Shown: positions 15,742 through 24,684, counted from the stretch's first letter. The stretch is 60,449 nt of DNA from Bacteroidaceae bacterium (GCA_017540585.1 JAFYAT010000145.1:1-60449); one strand, 5' to 3'. The notes: generated by a model from the letters alone, not told the origin. Program-made: numbers and translations.

Positions 15742-17550
15742 TTAACTCATCTCCAAACCGAATGCTTCTTGAAGTTTCCTTAGGGATTCGTATTCTTTGT
15801 ACAATTCCTGTAATTGCTCGAACTTGCTGAGAATCTTCTTTCGTTCTGTTACCTCGCTTAGGCGTACCACCATACGAATGTTAGGATTGCCGAATGCCTG
15901 CTGGATAAATGCCTGTACACGTGGAACGTATTTGTTGTACATCGACTCTATCACAGGGTTTTCTGCGAGAATCTCGAATGTCTCGCCACTCTCAAGAATA
16001 GTTGGCTCTATATTGTTGAACCTGCCTGCCATAGCAGTCTCATCCTTGGAGAGGGTGAGGGAGAATCGTTTCAACTCAATCATGAGTTCCGTCTGCGTGA
16101 GCGGTCTTGATTTGCTGACTGTTGAGTCGTCGTACTGTGGAATCTTCTCCAACTTCTTCTTCGTTTCTTCTTCCTCCTGACGTTTCTTGTCGGGTACGGC
16201 ATTAAGGATGGAGAATCCCGTAAAGCTTCGTCTCAACGGCTGAGCGGTAGTGGTTGGCGCCATGACATGCTCTGTAACTGTCTGTGGCGCTGGTGCTGAT
16301 GCAACTGCTGGGGCACCAGCTACGTTTGTTGCTGGTGCGGGTGAAGCTGCCTGTGGTTTAGGCACGCTTACAGAGGCAGTATTGCTCTGAGCAATCTGCC
16401 TGAATAGTGGTCTAAGAATCTTTCGGGGGCTACGCCCCGAACCAGGTACGTCCTCCCCTTGAGCTGCCTGTGCCACTTGTATGAGTGTTAGCTCCACAAG
16501 GAGACGACGATTTTGGCTCTGTTTGTAGTTTAGGTCGCAGTCGTTGCACAGCTTCATGGCAGAGAAGATAAATTTAGGCTCACACTTCTGTGCCTGAGCA
16601 TGATACTGTTGACGCACGTCATCGCTTGCTTCTATGAGTTTGAGTGTCTGCTCATCGCGACTCATGAGAAGGTTGCGGAAATGTGTTGAAAGACCATTGA
16701 TGAAATGTTGTCCGTCAAATCCCTTGCTGAGAATCTCGTTGAACGTGAGCATACACTCCGTTATCTTGTTTTCGAGACAGAAATTAACTATCTTGAAATA
16801 GTATTCGTGGTCGAGTACGTTAAGTGTCTCGATGGTACGCTGGTATGTGATGTTGCCACCACAGAAACTTGCTACCTGGTCGAAGATACTGAGGGCATCA
16901 CGCATACCACCGTCTGCTTTCTGTGCAATCACGTTGAGTGCTGAAGGCTCGCTCGTGATGCCTTCCTTTGCAGCTACTGAAGCGAGGTGAGCCACGATGT
17001 CCTCTACCTTCATGCGGTTGAAGTCGTATATCTGACAACGGCTAAGGATGGTTGGGAGAAGCTTGTGTTTCTCCGTTGTGGCGAGAATGAATATTGCGTG
17101 ATGAGGTGGTTCCTCAAGAGTCTTCAGGAATGCGTTGAAAGCAGCTGTTGAGAGCATGTGTACCTCGTCGATGATGAACACCTTATACTTTCCTATCTGA
17201 GGCGGTATGCGTACCTGCTCTATGAGTTGGCGGATGTCATCCACGGAGTTGTTGCTGGCAGCATCAAGTTCATGGATGTTGTACGAACGCTGCTCGTTGA
17301 AAGCTTTGCATGACTCACACTCATTACAAGCCTCTCCGTCCTCCTTTGGATTGAGACAGTTGATGGTCTTGGCAAAAATACGTGCACACGTAGTCTTTCC
17401 CACACCACGAGGACCGCAGAAGAGGTAAGCATGAGCCAGTTTGCCGTTCTTGATTGCATTCTTCAAGGTTACGGTAAGCGAAGACTGTCCAACGACAGTA
17501 TCAAATGTCGCTGGACGGTACTTTCGAGCAGAAACTATATAGTCTTCCAT
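15742..17550 (-). CDS. dnaX: DNA polymerase III subunit gamma/tau
   Basis: A 602-residue clamp-loader ATPase. The AAA+ domain has Walker A GPRGVGKTTCARI at about 46-58, a four-cysteine zinc site (CLNPKEDGEACNECESC), Walker B with sensor I (FIIDEVHMLS, LATTEKHKL) and the SRC arginine finger in ILSRCQIYDFNRM. A Pro/Ala-rich linker around 385-425 joins it to a tau-type C-terminal region. It loads the beta clamp in the replisome. No A-rich slippery heptamer for gamma production was seen in the stretch examined (EEEETKKKLEKI). The linker contains an in-frame GC-rich palindrome (16422-16441). The start MEDYIVSARKYRP is family-typical and follows a -7 box at 17575-17582. Confidence 0.95.
   Translation of the reverse strand: MEDYIVSARKYRPATFDTVVGQSSLTVTLKNAIKNGKLAHAYLFCGPRGVGKTTCARIFAKTINCLNPKEDGEACNECESCKAFNEQRSYNIHELDAASNNSVDDIRQLIEQVRIPPQIGKYKVFIIDEVHMLSTAAFNAFLKTLEEPPHHAIFILATTEKHKLLPTILSRCQIYDFNRMKVEDIVAHLASVAAKEGITSEPSALNVIAQKADGGMRDALSIFDQVASFCGGNITYQRTIETLNVLDHEYYFKIVNFCLENKITECMLTFNEILSKGFDGQHFINGLSTHFRNLLMSRDEQTLKLIEASDDVRQQYHAQAQKCEPKFIFSAMKLCNDCDLNYKQSQNRRLLVELTLIQVAQAAQGEDVPGSGRSPRKILRPLFRQIAQSNTASVSVPKPQAASPAPATNVAGAPAVASAPAPQTVTEHVMAPTTTAQPLRRSFTGFSILNAVPDKKRQEEEETKKKLEKIPQYDDSTVSKSRPLTQTELMIELKRFSLTLSKDETAMAGRFNNIEPTILESGETFEILAENPVIESMYNKYVPRVQAFIQQAFGNPNIRMVVRLSEVTERKKILSKFEQLQELYKEYESLRKLQEAFGLEMS
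16422..16441. repeat. In-frame palindrome within dnaX linker
   Basis: TTCGGGG (16422-16428) and CCCCGAA (16435-16441) form a 7-bp perfect stem with a 6-nt loop. It encodes part of GSGRSPRKILRP in the linker between the AAA+ and tau domains. The base composition resembles the window's intergenic GC-rich palindromes, so this may be a repeat that was inserted in frame. Confidence 0.5.
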
Positions 17551-17574
17551 AAATCAAATTACAAATGTTTTCTG

Positions 17575-17582
17575 CAAATATA
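17575..17582 (-). promoter_or_regulatory. -7 box for dnaX
   Basis: On the minus strand TATATTTG matches TAnnTTTG 25 nt upstream of the dnaX start. Confidence 0.55.
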
Positions 17583-18207
17583 GCGAAAAAAGATGATTCG
17601 TTGAACATTCAACAGAAAAAAATATTCTATTTTATTTCACTCTTTCTTTTATTGGCCTTTGTTGTCCTTTATGAATGCTTTATCTTTCGTTTATGTTGCT
17701 ATCGAAATTGTTGCATTCGTTTGCAGACGATGGAAAAATATGAGAGTGCCCAGAAAGTCTTTTTGGGGCGTACTTTTGTGCTCATTTTGGAGTTCTTGTG
17801 AGAGTCAGTACTTAGTCAGTACTTTGTCTCTACTTTAATTTTGATTAAAATTAGAGAATATGTGGTTCATGTTCTATATGTTTTTAACTTTGTGGGTCTG
17901 TTCCGATTATTGTATAATGTTTTGAGGATTTCGGTAAGAAAATAGCTCGGATTAGGTACGGACGAATTACGGACGAATTACGGACGAATAACGGAGGAAT
18001 AACGGACTATGAACTTTAGGACAATAATCGGATAAGTATATGTAATTTCGTCTCTCGATTCTGAATAATACAACAGCTGACTATAGACAGGTTGTTACTT
18101 GAATCATGTAATCTGTTTTTGGGTAAAAGTGATTTAATGAGAAAAAGTGTATAAAATAGTTTAAAACACGTAGAATTGTACAAAAGGAGAAGTTTTTCAT
18201 ACGATGA
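17583..18207. other. Gene-free region with two repeat types
   Basis: At 17811-17831 lies GTCAGTACTTAGTCAGTACT, a reverse-strand copy of the repeat at 26855-26893. At 17949-18012 lies an 11-bp tandem array, listed separately. A 78-codon frame at 17565-17801 is hydrophobic and Cys-rich without a promoter or homologue that I know of, and it overlaps the dnaX promoter. I do not call it a gene. Confidence 0.5.
17949..18012. repeat. 11-bp tandem array, ACGGACGAATT units
   Basis: Units of 11 bp begin at 17958, 17969, 17980, 17991 and 18002 (ACGGACGAATT twice, ACGGACGAATA, ACGGAGGAATA, then a partial ACGGACTATG). A further GGAT stands in phase at 17949. The invariant GGA step recurs every 11 bp, close to one helical turn. 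Confidence 0.8.
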
Positions 18208-18240
18208 TTGAATAAAATAATATGTTTTATATTATATTTG
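18208..18240 (+). promoter_or_regulatory. Promoter for DUF4105/Lnb-like gene
   Basis: TATATTTG at 18233-18240 with TTG at 18208-18210, a spacer of 22 bp. It places transcription start near 18247, which rules out the upstream ATG at 18208 and supports ATG 18259. Confidence 0.55.
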
Positions 18241-18258
18241 CACCCGTTTTATACAACT

Positions 18259-19449
18259 ATGTATTTTATCGATAAAAAATTAACGGTATTGTTCACACGA
18301 TTTATTAAGAGTTTATTCGTAGGATTATTGTTCTTTGTCTGCATGCCTCTTCATGCTGACGAAGAGTTGAATCTTGACAGCATCACGGACGAGAACTTTG
18401 TGATTGCGTCCTTGCTCATATATGATCAGGACACAGCACCCGTTTCGTACCTTGGTCACGCATGTTTCCGTATGCGATGCCCAATGTATGGTCTTGACTA
18501 TTGCTTCGGCTACACGTCGGAGGCTAAGGATAATGAGGAGTTGCACATGATTATGGGTGACCTTCACATGGGCATGTTGCGATGGACAACGGAAGAATGT
18601 CTTAAGACAAACCGTGAAGCAAGGCGAGGAGTGACAGAATATGTCCTTAATCTTCCAGTCAAGGCAAAGCAGAACTTATGGCGTATTCTTGACGAACAGG
18701 TTGAAAGAGGTTTTGAACTCTTGTTTGACTACGAAAAACGTGGTTGTGCTCACAGTTCATTGGGATTTATTAGAGAGTCGCTTGACACCATGCAAATGCA
18801 TACAGAATGGCCAGAAAAACTTGTAGGCACCACAAGACGTCAGGCTTTTCATCGATGTGTGGATATGGATACATGGACGGCTTCGTTAATTGGTTTTATC
18901 TTTAGTGGCTCTGGCAATTTGCCTGCTTTGCCATACGAGAACGCGATTATGCCACAGGAGCTTGTTGATGTTCTTCGTGCTTCAACCGTTGCTGGCAAAC
19001 CTGTGATAAGTGGCGAGGGTGTCCGCGTGGTGGAGGGCAAGAAACTCACGTCCTTTTGGTTTACGCCTAATATGGCTGCTATTGTGTTACTCATACTTAC
19101 GATAATATGTAGCATTTGGCAGAAGCCTTATATGACATACGTACTCCTCGGAATTCAGACTGTACTCGGATTGTTATTATGCTATCTTGTATTCTTTTCT
19201 AATCTTCCTTTTACGGAATGGAATTTGTTGATGTTGCCACTCAATCCTCTTCCACTCCTTTTGTGGAAATGGCGTAAGATGTGGCGTGTGGCATACGCAT
19301 GCGCTATCCTTCTATGGATAATTTTCATGATTATCGTACCTTATCCTCAGACAGAATCATACATGATTATACTCTCATGCGCAATATGTGTTTCGTATAT
19401 AGATATTAACAAGATTGGAGGCAGAATCTTGATCGAACTCAAAAGATAA
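18259..19449 (+). CDS. DUF4105 (Lnb-like) membrane protein
   Basis: A 396-residue protein with an N-terminal signal or anchor (LFVGLLFFVCMPLHA), a periplasmic domain and four or five C-terminal membrane helices (from about residue 275). The periplasmic domain carries a His in VSYLGHACFRMRCPMYGLDY and a Cys in YEKRGCAHSSLGFIRESLD, the positions conserved in DUF4105, now called the Lnb N-terminal domain. Lnb proteins transfer an acyl chain within lipoproteins in some Firmicutes; whether Bacteroidetes homologues do this is not established. Start 18259 is chosen because the promoter -7 box lies at 18233-18240. It appears monocistronic. Confidence 0.7.
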   Translation: MYFIDKKLTVLFTRFIKSLFVGLLFFVCMPLHADEELNLDSITDENFVIASLLIYDQDTAPVSYLGHACFRMRCPMYGLDYCFGYTSEAKDNEELHMIMGDLHMGMLRWTTEECLKTNREARRGVTEYVLNLPVKAKQNLWRILDEQVERGFELLFDYEKRGCAHSSLGFIRESLDTMQMHTEWPEKLVGTTRRQAFHRCVDMDTWTASLIGFIFSGSGNLPALPYENAIMPQELVDVLRASTVAGKPVISGEGVRVVEGKKLTSFWFTPNMAAIVLLILTIICSIWQKPYMTYVLLGIQTVLGLLLCYLVFFSNLPFTEWNLLMLPLNPLPLLLWKWRKMWRVAYACAILLWIIFMIIVPYPQTESYMIILSCAICVSYIDINKIGGRILIELKR

Positions 19450-19689
19450 TCTGTCTTCTGGAGAGAAATACCGTAATATTTGCGCCATTTGTGTATTGGT
19501 TAGAAAAAGAAAGAGTTATTTAATATATTATTTTTGAACAGATTTTATTTGAAAAAATAACTAAATTTGCGCCGTAAAACGTTGTGAAGCAGCTCGCACT
19601 TGGCAATTTAATCAAGTTTGATTGCACTCACTTAATTGCAGCATTGCATAGATAAAACACTCAATATGATTTTTTATTTGAATAGAATC
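19450..19689 (+). promoter_or_regulatory. Intergenic region with -7 box for S41-like gene
   Basis: TAAATTTG at 19562-19569 matches TAnnTTTG and would give a leader of about 110 nt before ATG 19690. No clear terminator for the preceding gene was found. Confidence 0.45.
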
Positions 19690-20817
19690 ATGAACAAGAA
19701 AACCATCTTCTCCGTACTGCTTGCTGTCGTAAGTATTACAGCAAGTGCCTCCGTTCCTGACAGCTTGAAGAAAGACTTGGAGGACTATGACTATTTGGTC
19801 AGTTTTGTGGAAAAAAACTATGCTCCCTTCGATGCAATCATGCAGAAGGGCTATAAGCGGGAATACAAATCCCTGAAGAAGCAGATTCGAACGCAGTTGT
19901 GCAAAGGAAAATCAGATTTGGAAAAAGCAGTCACGGACTATGCCATGTGGTTCTATAGCCAATTTGATAGGCACATAGAAGTTGGAATAACAGCATTCTA
20001 TATGGCACGAGCTAACATGATGAATGAGGCAATCATTAAGTTGGATAGCACAATACTAACCAATACAGAATTCGAATATGCCCCCAAGCCTGTCTCTTGC
20101 AAAGTAGATTCCCTAACATGGCTTATTCGCGTTCCTTCATGCAGTTTTGATTACTATGAATGGACAATAAATGCTTTGCGGCAGTTTGACGAATCTTCCT
20201 GCGAAAACTTGATTATTGATGTTCGTGAAAATGACGGAGGCGGAGATTCTGTATGGAGCAGATATTATGATATGTTGTATGACCATCCAGGCAAGCCTTC
20301 TGTCAGTTGGTTTCGCAATACTCCTGAAAACTTAAAGTTTTGGAAAAGAGTGGTAGCGAGTGTCCAAACTCCTGAAGAGTACGTAAAGAACTTTATCAAA
20401 GAGTGTGAATCTTCAAAGAAGAAATTCTTGAAATGGGGAGAAGATTTTGGTGATACAGGACGTAAGCCAACAACACGCATCAGACGAGCAGCCGTATTAA
20501 TCGACTTTCTGACGGCAAGTGCAGGGGAAAGTATTGTTGATTTTGTCAAAAATCATAGTGACCGCGCCAAAGTATATGGAATATGTAATACCTTGGGGAG
20601 CAATTTAACTGGCAATTGCTGGGATGAGGCAGTATTGCCCAACAGCAAGATTAAGGTAGGTTATGCCACAACCGTAGATTCTGGTTTTTATGAGAAAGAT
20701 TTCTCTGAAGGTATTGGCATTACTCCTGATGTTATTATCCCATTGCCAGTGGCAAGAAAACTTACAGACAACATCGACGAGTGGGTGTTGTGGGTAGCGG
20801 AGGACTTGAAACGATAA
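19690..20817 (+). CDS. Exported S41-like (C-terminal processing peptidase fold) protein
   Basis: A 375-residue exported protein. The signal peptide is MNKKTIFSVLLAVVSITASA. The C-terminal half has the S41 peptidase-like fold: NLIIDVRENDGGGDSVWSR, then AAVLIDFLTASAGESIVDF with the candidate nucleophile Ser in TASAGE, and a final GIGITPDVIIPLP. No PDZ domain is evident, and the N-terminal helical part (about 120 residues) resembles that of Bacteroides secreted S41 proteins. The catalytic lysine is not obvious, so activity is uncertain. The start at 19690 is preferred over 19636 because it begins the signal peptide cleanly. A hairpin terminator lies downstream at 20956-20992. Confidence 0.72.
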   Translation: MNKKTIFSVLLAVVSITASASVPDSLKKDLEDYDYLVSFVEKNYAPFDAIMQKGYKREYKSLKKQIRTQLCKGKSDLEKAVTDYAMWFYSQFDRHIEVGITAFYMARANMMNEAIIKLDSTILTNTEFEYAPKPVSCKVDSLTWLIRVPSCSFDYYEWTINALRQFDESSCENLIIDVRENDGGGDSVWSRYYDMLYDHPGKPSVSWFRNTPENLKFWKRVVASVQTPEEYVKNFIKECESSKKKFLKWGEDFGDTGRKPTTRIRRAAVLIDFLTASAGESIVDFVKNHSDRAKVYGICNTLGSNLTGNCWDEAVLPNSKIKVGYATTVDSGFYEKDFSEGIGITPDVIIPLPVARKLTDNIDEWVLWVAEDLKR

Positions 20818-20992
20818 AAGTCCAAAGTAAATATAATGAAGAGAAGAATCACACACGGAGATTGCAAGGTAACTGTAAGTAAGATGGACAAGCTCATCAA
20901 ACAGTATGTTTTTACATCGTAAGTACCATACCTACAACGTACAAACAAAATTATAGCAGGATATTTCTATACATCGGGAATATCCTGCTTTT
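20818..20992 (+). terminator. Downstream region of S41-like gene with terminator and possible micro-ORF
   Basis: GCAGGATATT (20956-20965) and AATATCCTGC (20979-20988) form a perfect 10-bp stem followed by TTTTG. Before it, 20836-20922 could encode 28 residues starting MKRRITHGDCKVTVSK. It has no known homologue and may be chance. Confidence 0.6.
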
Positions 20993-21086
20993 GTTATCTT
21001 TTTTGTAGCCAACAGCGAAAATCTATTTGCTCCAAAGAAAATACGTTTATAATGAAAACAAAGAAGATGCCAAATGAGTGTTTTGT

Positions 21087-21303
21087 CTCCGTTTCACCTC
21101 CGTCGCTTCTCCGATTTATCTCCGTTGTTTCTCCTATCTTCCTTCGAAGAATCTCCACCGAATGTCCACCGCATCTCCACCGAATGTCCACCGTTTCGGT
21201 GGACATTCGGTGGAGATGCGGTGTGGATGTAGTGGATACAATTTGGACAATCAACGAAGGAACAACGGAGAATCAACGTAGATGGAACGTACCAATAACG
21301 GAG
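21087..21303. repeat. 11-bp-phased CTCC/GGAG array with 27-bp perfect hairpin
   Basis: CTCC (or CTTC/GTCC) recurs at 21087, 21098, 21109, 21120, 21131, 21142, 21153, 21164, 21175 and 21186, exactly 11 bp apart. The phase then turns over at a hairpin: arms 21167-21193 and 21197-21223 are perfectly complementary over 27 bp around a TTT loop. Beyond it GGA-type steps continue on the other strand at 21201, 21212, 21234, 21245, 21267 and 21300, largely on the same 11-bp grid. A 22-bp direct repeat (21151 and 21173) lies within it. No credible coding frame is present despite several overlapping open frames. Confidence 0.85.
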
Positions 21304-21354
21304 AAAGAACTGTGGCAAGAAAATGAGCCAATGAGTCAAATCTGGAAATGGTCA

Positions 21355-21386
21355 TTTGCTCGTTTCAATATTTATGCATACCTTTG
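21355..21386 (+). promoter_or_regulatory. Promoter for FAD-dependent protein
   Basis: TTTG at 21355-21358 and TACCTTTG at 21379-21386, spacing 20 bp. Transcription would start near 21393, so translation begins at ATG 21408 and not at the ATG at 21348. Confidence 0.65.
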
Positions 21387-21407
21387 CGCTTGGATAATAA
21401 TAAAGGT

Positions 21408-23030
21408 ATGATACAGGAATATCAAATTCGCGTTCTGCCAGAGCAGGCAGCAAGCGAACAGAATATAAAGGCTTTCCTTGCCAAGGATAAGGGCATGGAC
21501 GTGAGAACCATCAATGCTGTGCGTGTGTTGAAGCGTAGCGTGGATGCCCGACAGAGAACAATATTCATCAATCTAAAGGTGCGTTGCTACATCAACGAGG
21601 AGCCTCAGGACGACGAATACACGCATACGGAATATAGGAACGTGGAGGGTTGTCCGCAGGCTGTGGTCGTGGGTGCAGGTCCTGGTGGATTGTTCGCCGC
21701 ACTTCGCCTCATAGAGCTTGGTGTGCGTCCAATAGTTGTGGAGCGTGGTAAGTCGGTACATGAACGTCGCAAGGATATTGCAAAAATCAGTCGTGAGCAC
21801 AAGGTAAATCCTGAGAGCAACTACTCCTTTGGTGAGGGTGGTGCAGGTGCATTCTCCGACGGCAAACTATATACGCGAAGCAAGAAGAGGGGCAATGTTG
21901 ACAAGATACTCAACGTGTTCTGCCAGCATGGTGCAAGCACGAGCATCCTTGCAGATGCCCACCCACACCTCGGTACGGACAAGTTGCCACTCATCATCGA
22001 GGCCATGCGTAACACAATCATACGTTGTGGTGGTGAGGTACATTTCGAGACAAAGATGACTGGTTTCCTCATGTCTGGCGGCAAGGTGGAAGGTATCGAG
22101 ACTGTAAGTACAGCAGAGGGAGACGACCAGAAGACAAGGAACTTCCGTGGTCCTGTAATTCTTGCTACAGGTCACTCTGCACGTGACGTATATCGCTACC
22201 TCTACTCTCAGAACATAGAGATTGAAGCAAAGGACATAGCTGTTGGTGTTCGTTTGGAGCACCCAAGCGAACTCATAGATCAGATACAATATCACAACAG
22301 GAATGGACGAGGCAAGTATCTTCCTGCTGCTGAATATTCATTCGTCACTCAGGTGGAGGGACGTGGAGTATATTCTTTCTGTATGTGCCCAGGAGGTACG
22401 GTCGTACCTGCTGCAAGCGGTCCTCACCAGATTGTGGTGAACGGAATGTCAAACTCCCAGCGTAACTCGCCATGGAGCAATAGCGGTATGGTGGTTGAGC
22501 TTCATGTGGAAGACCTTCAGGAGCGTTCGCTTATGGAGTTGCCTCCAGTCGAGGGTGTTGAGACAAAGGGCGGAGCACTTGCCATGATGGAGTTTCAGGA
22601 ACGTCTCGAAAAGACGGCTTGGATTCAGGGTAATATGCGACAGACGGCTCCTGCCCAGCGAATGGCTCACTTCGTGAACCGCAAGGGCAGCTACGACCTT
22701 CCTAAGTCGTCATACACTCCGGGACTCATATCCACTCCTATCCACTTCTGGATGCCTGAGTTCATCACCACTCGTCTGCAGCAAGGTTTCCGCAACTTCG
22801 GCAAGATGAGCCACGGCTTCCTCACAGACGAGGCTGTCCTAATTGGTGTAGAGACACGAACAAGCGCACCTGTGCGCATCATACGTGACCGTGAGACGCT
22901 ACAGCATGTCCGCATGCAAGGCCTCTTCCCTTGTGGCGAAGGTGCCGGATATGCAGGCGGTATCGTTTCAGCAGGAGTAGATGGCGAGCGATGTGCAGAG
23001 ATGCTTGCGCAATATCTTGGAATAAACTAA
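21408..23030 (+). CDS. FAD-dependent oxidoreductase-like protein (COG2509 type)
   Basis: A 540-residue predicted flavoprotein. The dinucleotide-binding motif AVVVGAGPGGLFAALRLIEL is at about residues 84-103, followed by PIVVERGKSVHERR. The family-typical FGEGGAGAFSDGKLYTR and the C-terminal FPCGEGAGYAGGIVSAGVDG complete the FAD site. A short N-terminal domain (residues 1-75) precedes it. Substrate is unknown. The start at 21408 follows from the promoter at 21355-21386. A GH105 gene follows 43 nt later after a hairpin and may be cotranscribed, but no functional link is obvious. Confidence 0.82.
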   Translation: MIQEYQIRVLPEQAASEQNIKAFLAKDKGMDVRTINAVRVLKRSVDARQRTIFINLKVRCYINEEPQDDEYTHTEYRNVEGCPQAVVVGAGPGGLFAALRLIELGVRPIVVERGKSVHERRKDIAKISREHKVNPESNYSFGEGGAGAFSDGKLYTRSKKRGNVDKILNVFCQHGASTSILADAHPHLGTDKLPLIIEAMRNTIIRCGGEVHFETKMTGFLMSGGKVEGIETVSTAEGDDQKTRNFRGPVILATGHSARDVYRYLYSQNIEIEAKDIAVGVRLEHPSELIDQIQYHNRNGRGKYLPAAEYSFVTQVEGRGVYSFCMCPGGTVVPAASGPHQIVVNGMSNSQRNSPWSNSGMVVELHVEDLQERSLMELPPVEGVETKGGALAMMEFQERLEKTAWIQGNMRQTAPAQRMAHFVNRKGSYDLPKSSYTPGLISTPIHFWMPEFITTRLQQGFRNFGKMSHGFLTDEAVLIGVETRTSAPVRIIRDRETLQHVRMQGLFPCGEGAGYAGGIVSAGVDGERCAEMLAQYLGIN

Positions 23031-23033
23031 CTG

Positions 23034-23057
23034 CCTTGTGCCGAGCTTGGCACAAGG
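23034..23057 (+). terminator. Intercistronic hairpin
   Basis: CCTTGTGCC and GGCACAAGG form a perfect 9-bp stem with loop GAGCTT, between the FAD gene and the GH105 gene. There is no T run, so it may be an RNA processing or stability element rather than a terminator. Confidence 0.45.
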
Positions 23058-23073
23058 GCTAAGTATAGAAAGA

Positions 23074-24294
23074 ATGAAACAGCTAATATCACTAATACTC
23101 CTGCTGGTGGTCTCTCTCTCCGCTGGTGCGCAGAGCAAGACGGAGAAGATGATACATAGGATTGTGGCGTCGGAGATGGCACGTTACAGGAAGGCATGGA
23201 TGATAGATACGAAGAAGGGACCTAAGTGGGGTTACACCCAAGGACTGGAACTGAAGGCGATGCTTGACTTTGCTGACGTACAGGGTGATGATGGTTACAG
23301 GCGCATGGTGTATGACTATGTCGAGGGCTATACGGATACTCTTGTGCGTGAGGATGGGTCAATACGTACCTACGACATGCAGACATTCAAGTTGGACGAC
23401 ATAAACAGCGGCAAACTCTTGTTCCGTATGCTTGACTATACAGGCAAGAAGAAATACCGCAAGGCAATGGATACTCTCCGACATCAATTGGAGATACAAC
23501 CCCGCACCTTGGACGGAGGTTTCTGGCACAAGCAGATTTATCCCGAACAGATGTGGCTCGACGGTCTATACATGAGCGCACCTTTCTATGCAGAGTACTC
23601 CCAATGGTTTGAGACAAGGGAGAAGCGTGCCATGAGTATGGACGATGTGGAGCATCAGTTCTGTCTCATCTACAATCGTACATATTGCGACAAATGCAAA
23701 CTCCTTCATCATGCTTGGGATGCTGACTCCATACAGTCGTGGGCAGACAAGAAGACGGGCAGGAGCGCTCACGCTTGGGGACGTGCCGAGGGCTGGTATC
23801 TGATGGCACTTGTGGATTATCTTGAGATTTATCAGAACAACAGTTCTACATATTATGCACAGGATCAAGGAGCGATAGACTCGCTCACATACATACTGCA
23901 GAGCCTGTGCGGAAGGATGCTTGAGCTGCGTGACGAGGAGACGGGTGCATGGCATCAGGTGCTTGACGTGACGGATAAGGCTGACAACTATCTTGAGATG
24001 TCCGTAACACCAATGATGGCATACGTATTCCTGAAGGGCGTACGTCTCGGCTATCTTGATGAGAGCTATCATAAGGAGGCGATGAGGACTCTTCGAGGAA
24101 TCGAACACCACTTTATTGATGAGGACGAGAATGGTCTTGTGGTACTGAAACACGTTTGCAGGGTTGCTGGACTTAGCGATACTCGCAATGGCAGTTACGA
24201 ATATTACATTAAAGAACAACAGGTGGAGAATGACCCTAAAGGACTCGGTCCTTGGATTATGGCGTTGACGGAACTGTATAGGGCGGAGAAGTAA
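23074..24294 (+). CDS. GH105 unsaturated rhamnogalacturonyl hydrolase-like protein
   Basis: A 406-residue secreted glycoside hydrolase. The signal peptide is MKQLISLILLLVVSLSAGAQ. Family 88/105 features are GGFWHKQIYPEQMWLDGLYM, where the Asp of WLDGLYM is the likely catalytic acid, and SAHAWGRAEGWYLMALVDYL. GH105 enzymes remove the unsaturated galacturonyl unit left by pectate or rhamnogalacturonan lyases. The start at 23074 begins the signal peptide; an upstream ATG at 23038 overlaps the hairpin. No other pectin gene is in the window, so it is not part of a visible polysaccharide utilisation locus. Confidence 0.85.
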   Translation: MKQLISLILLLVVSLSAGAQSKTEKMIHRIVASEMARYRKAWMIDTKKGPKWGYTQGLELKAMLDFADVQGDDGYRRMVYDYVEGYTDTLVREDGSIRTYDMQTFKLDDINSGKLLFRMLDYTGKKKYRKAMDTLRHQLEIQPRTLDGGFWHKQIYPEQMWLDGLYMSAPFYAEYSQWFETREKRAMSMDDVEHQFCLIYNRTYCDKCKLLHHAWDADSIQSWADKKTGRSAHAWGRAEGWYLMALVDYLEIYQNNSSTYYAQDQGAIDSLTYILQSLCGRMLELRDEETGAWHQVLDVTDKADNYLEMSVTPMMAYVFLKGVRLGYLDESYHKEAMRTLRGIEHHFIDEDENGLVVLKHVCRVAGLSDTRNGSYEYYIKEQQVENDPKGLGPWIMALTELYRAEK

Positions 24295-24302
24295 GTAAAA
24301 GA

Positions 24303-24671
24303 TGACCTTCCCCCAACCCCGTTCCTCCGTCGAGCAGGGCACTGCTCTTCCCTCATTTCGGGACAGAGAGACATTCAGTCTCTCTTCTGTGCCCTTATTC
24401 GCCTTTCAGGACGGGGAGAAGTCACTCTGTGAATGAATAATTAAGAATGCATAATTCAAAATTGTTTGTTTCTGTAAACACAGAGAACACGGAGGACACA
24501 GAAGGGGAAGGAGAATCCAGAAAACATAATGCAAAGTGGCGATGCCAGCATGCTAATTATTAATTGTTAATTATAATACCTCTGAGTTCTCTGTGCACTC
24601 TGTGTTGAGAACTATGAGCGAACAAATCATTCTTCTCCCCGTCCTGAAAGGAAGGGGTTGGGGGAAGGTCA
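24303..24671. repeat. Composite nested inverted-repeat element
   Basis: The outer arms TGACCTTCCCCCAACCCC (24303-24320) and its exact complement (24654-24671) bound 369 bp. The inner arms CCTTTCAGGACGGGGAGAAG (24402-24421) and its exact complement (24632-24651) lie within. Smaller hairpins (GAGCAGGGCACTGCTC; a GACAGAGAGA...TCTCTCTTCTGT pair) fill 24331-24395, and CACAGAG-type repeats lie near 24479 and 24583. No gene is present. The element ends 13 nt before the tex start. Confidence 0.8.
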
Positions 24672-24684
24672 GTCAATTTATTAT

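Noticed and set aside
15742-17550. Programmed frameshift in dnaX for gamma production
   Set aside because: No run of six or more A with a following stop frame and hairpin was seen in the Glu/Lys-rich stretch; the one hairpin (16422-16441) has no slippery site in front of it.
17565-17801. 78-codon frame upstream of dnaX on the opposite strand
   Set aside because: It overlaps the dnaX promoter, has no recognisable homology and has unusual Cys content.
21052-21411. Several overlapping open frames on both strands
   Set aside because: They arise because the 11-bp array lacks stop codons; translations are periodic Ser/His/Arg text with no family resemblance.
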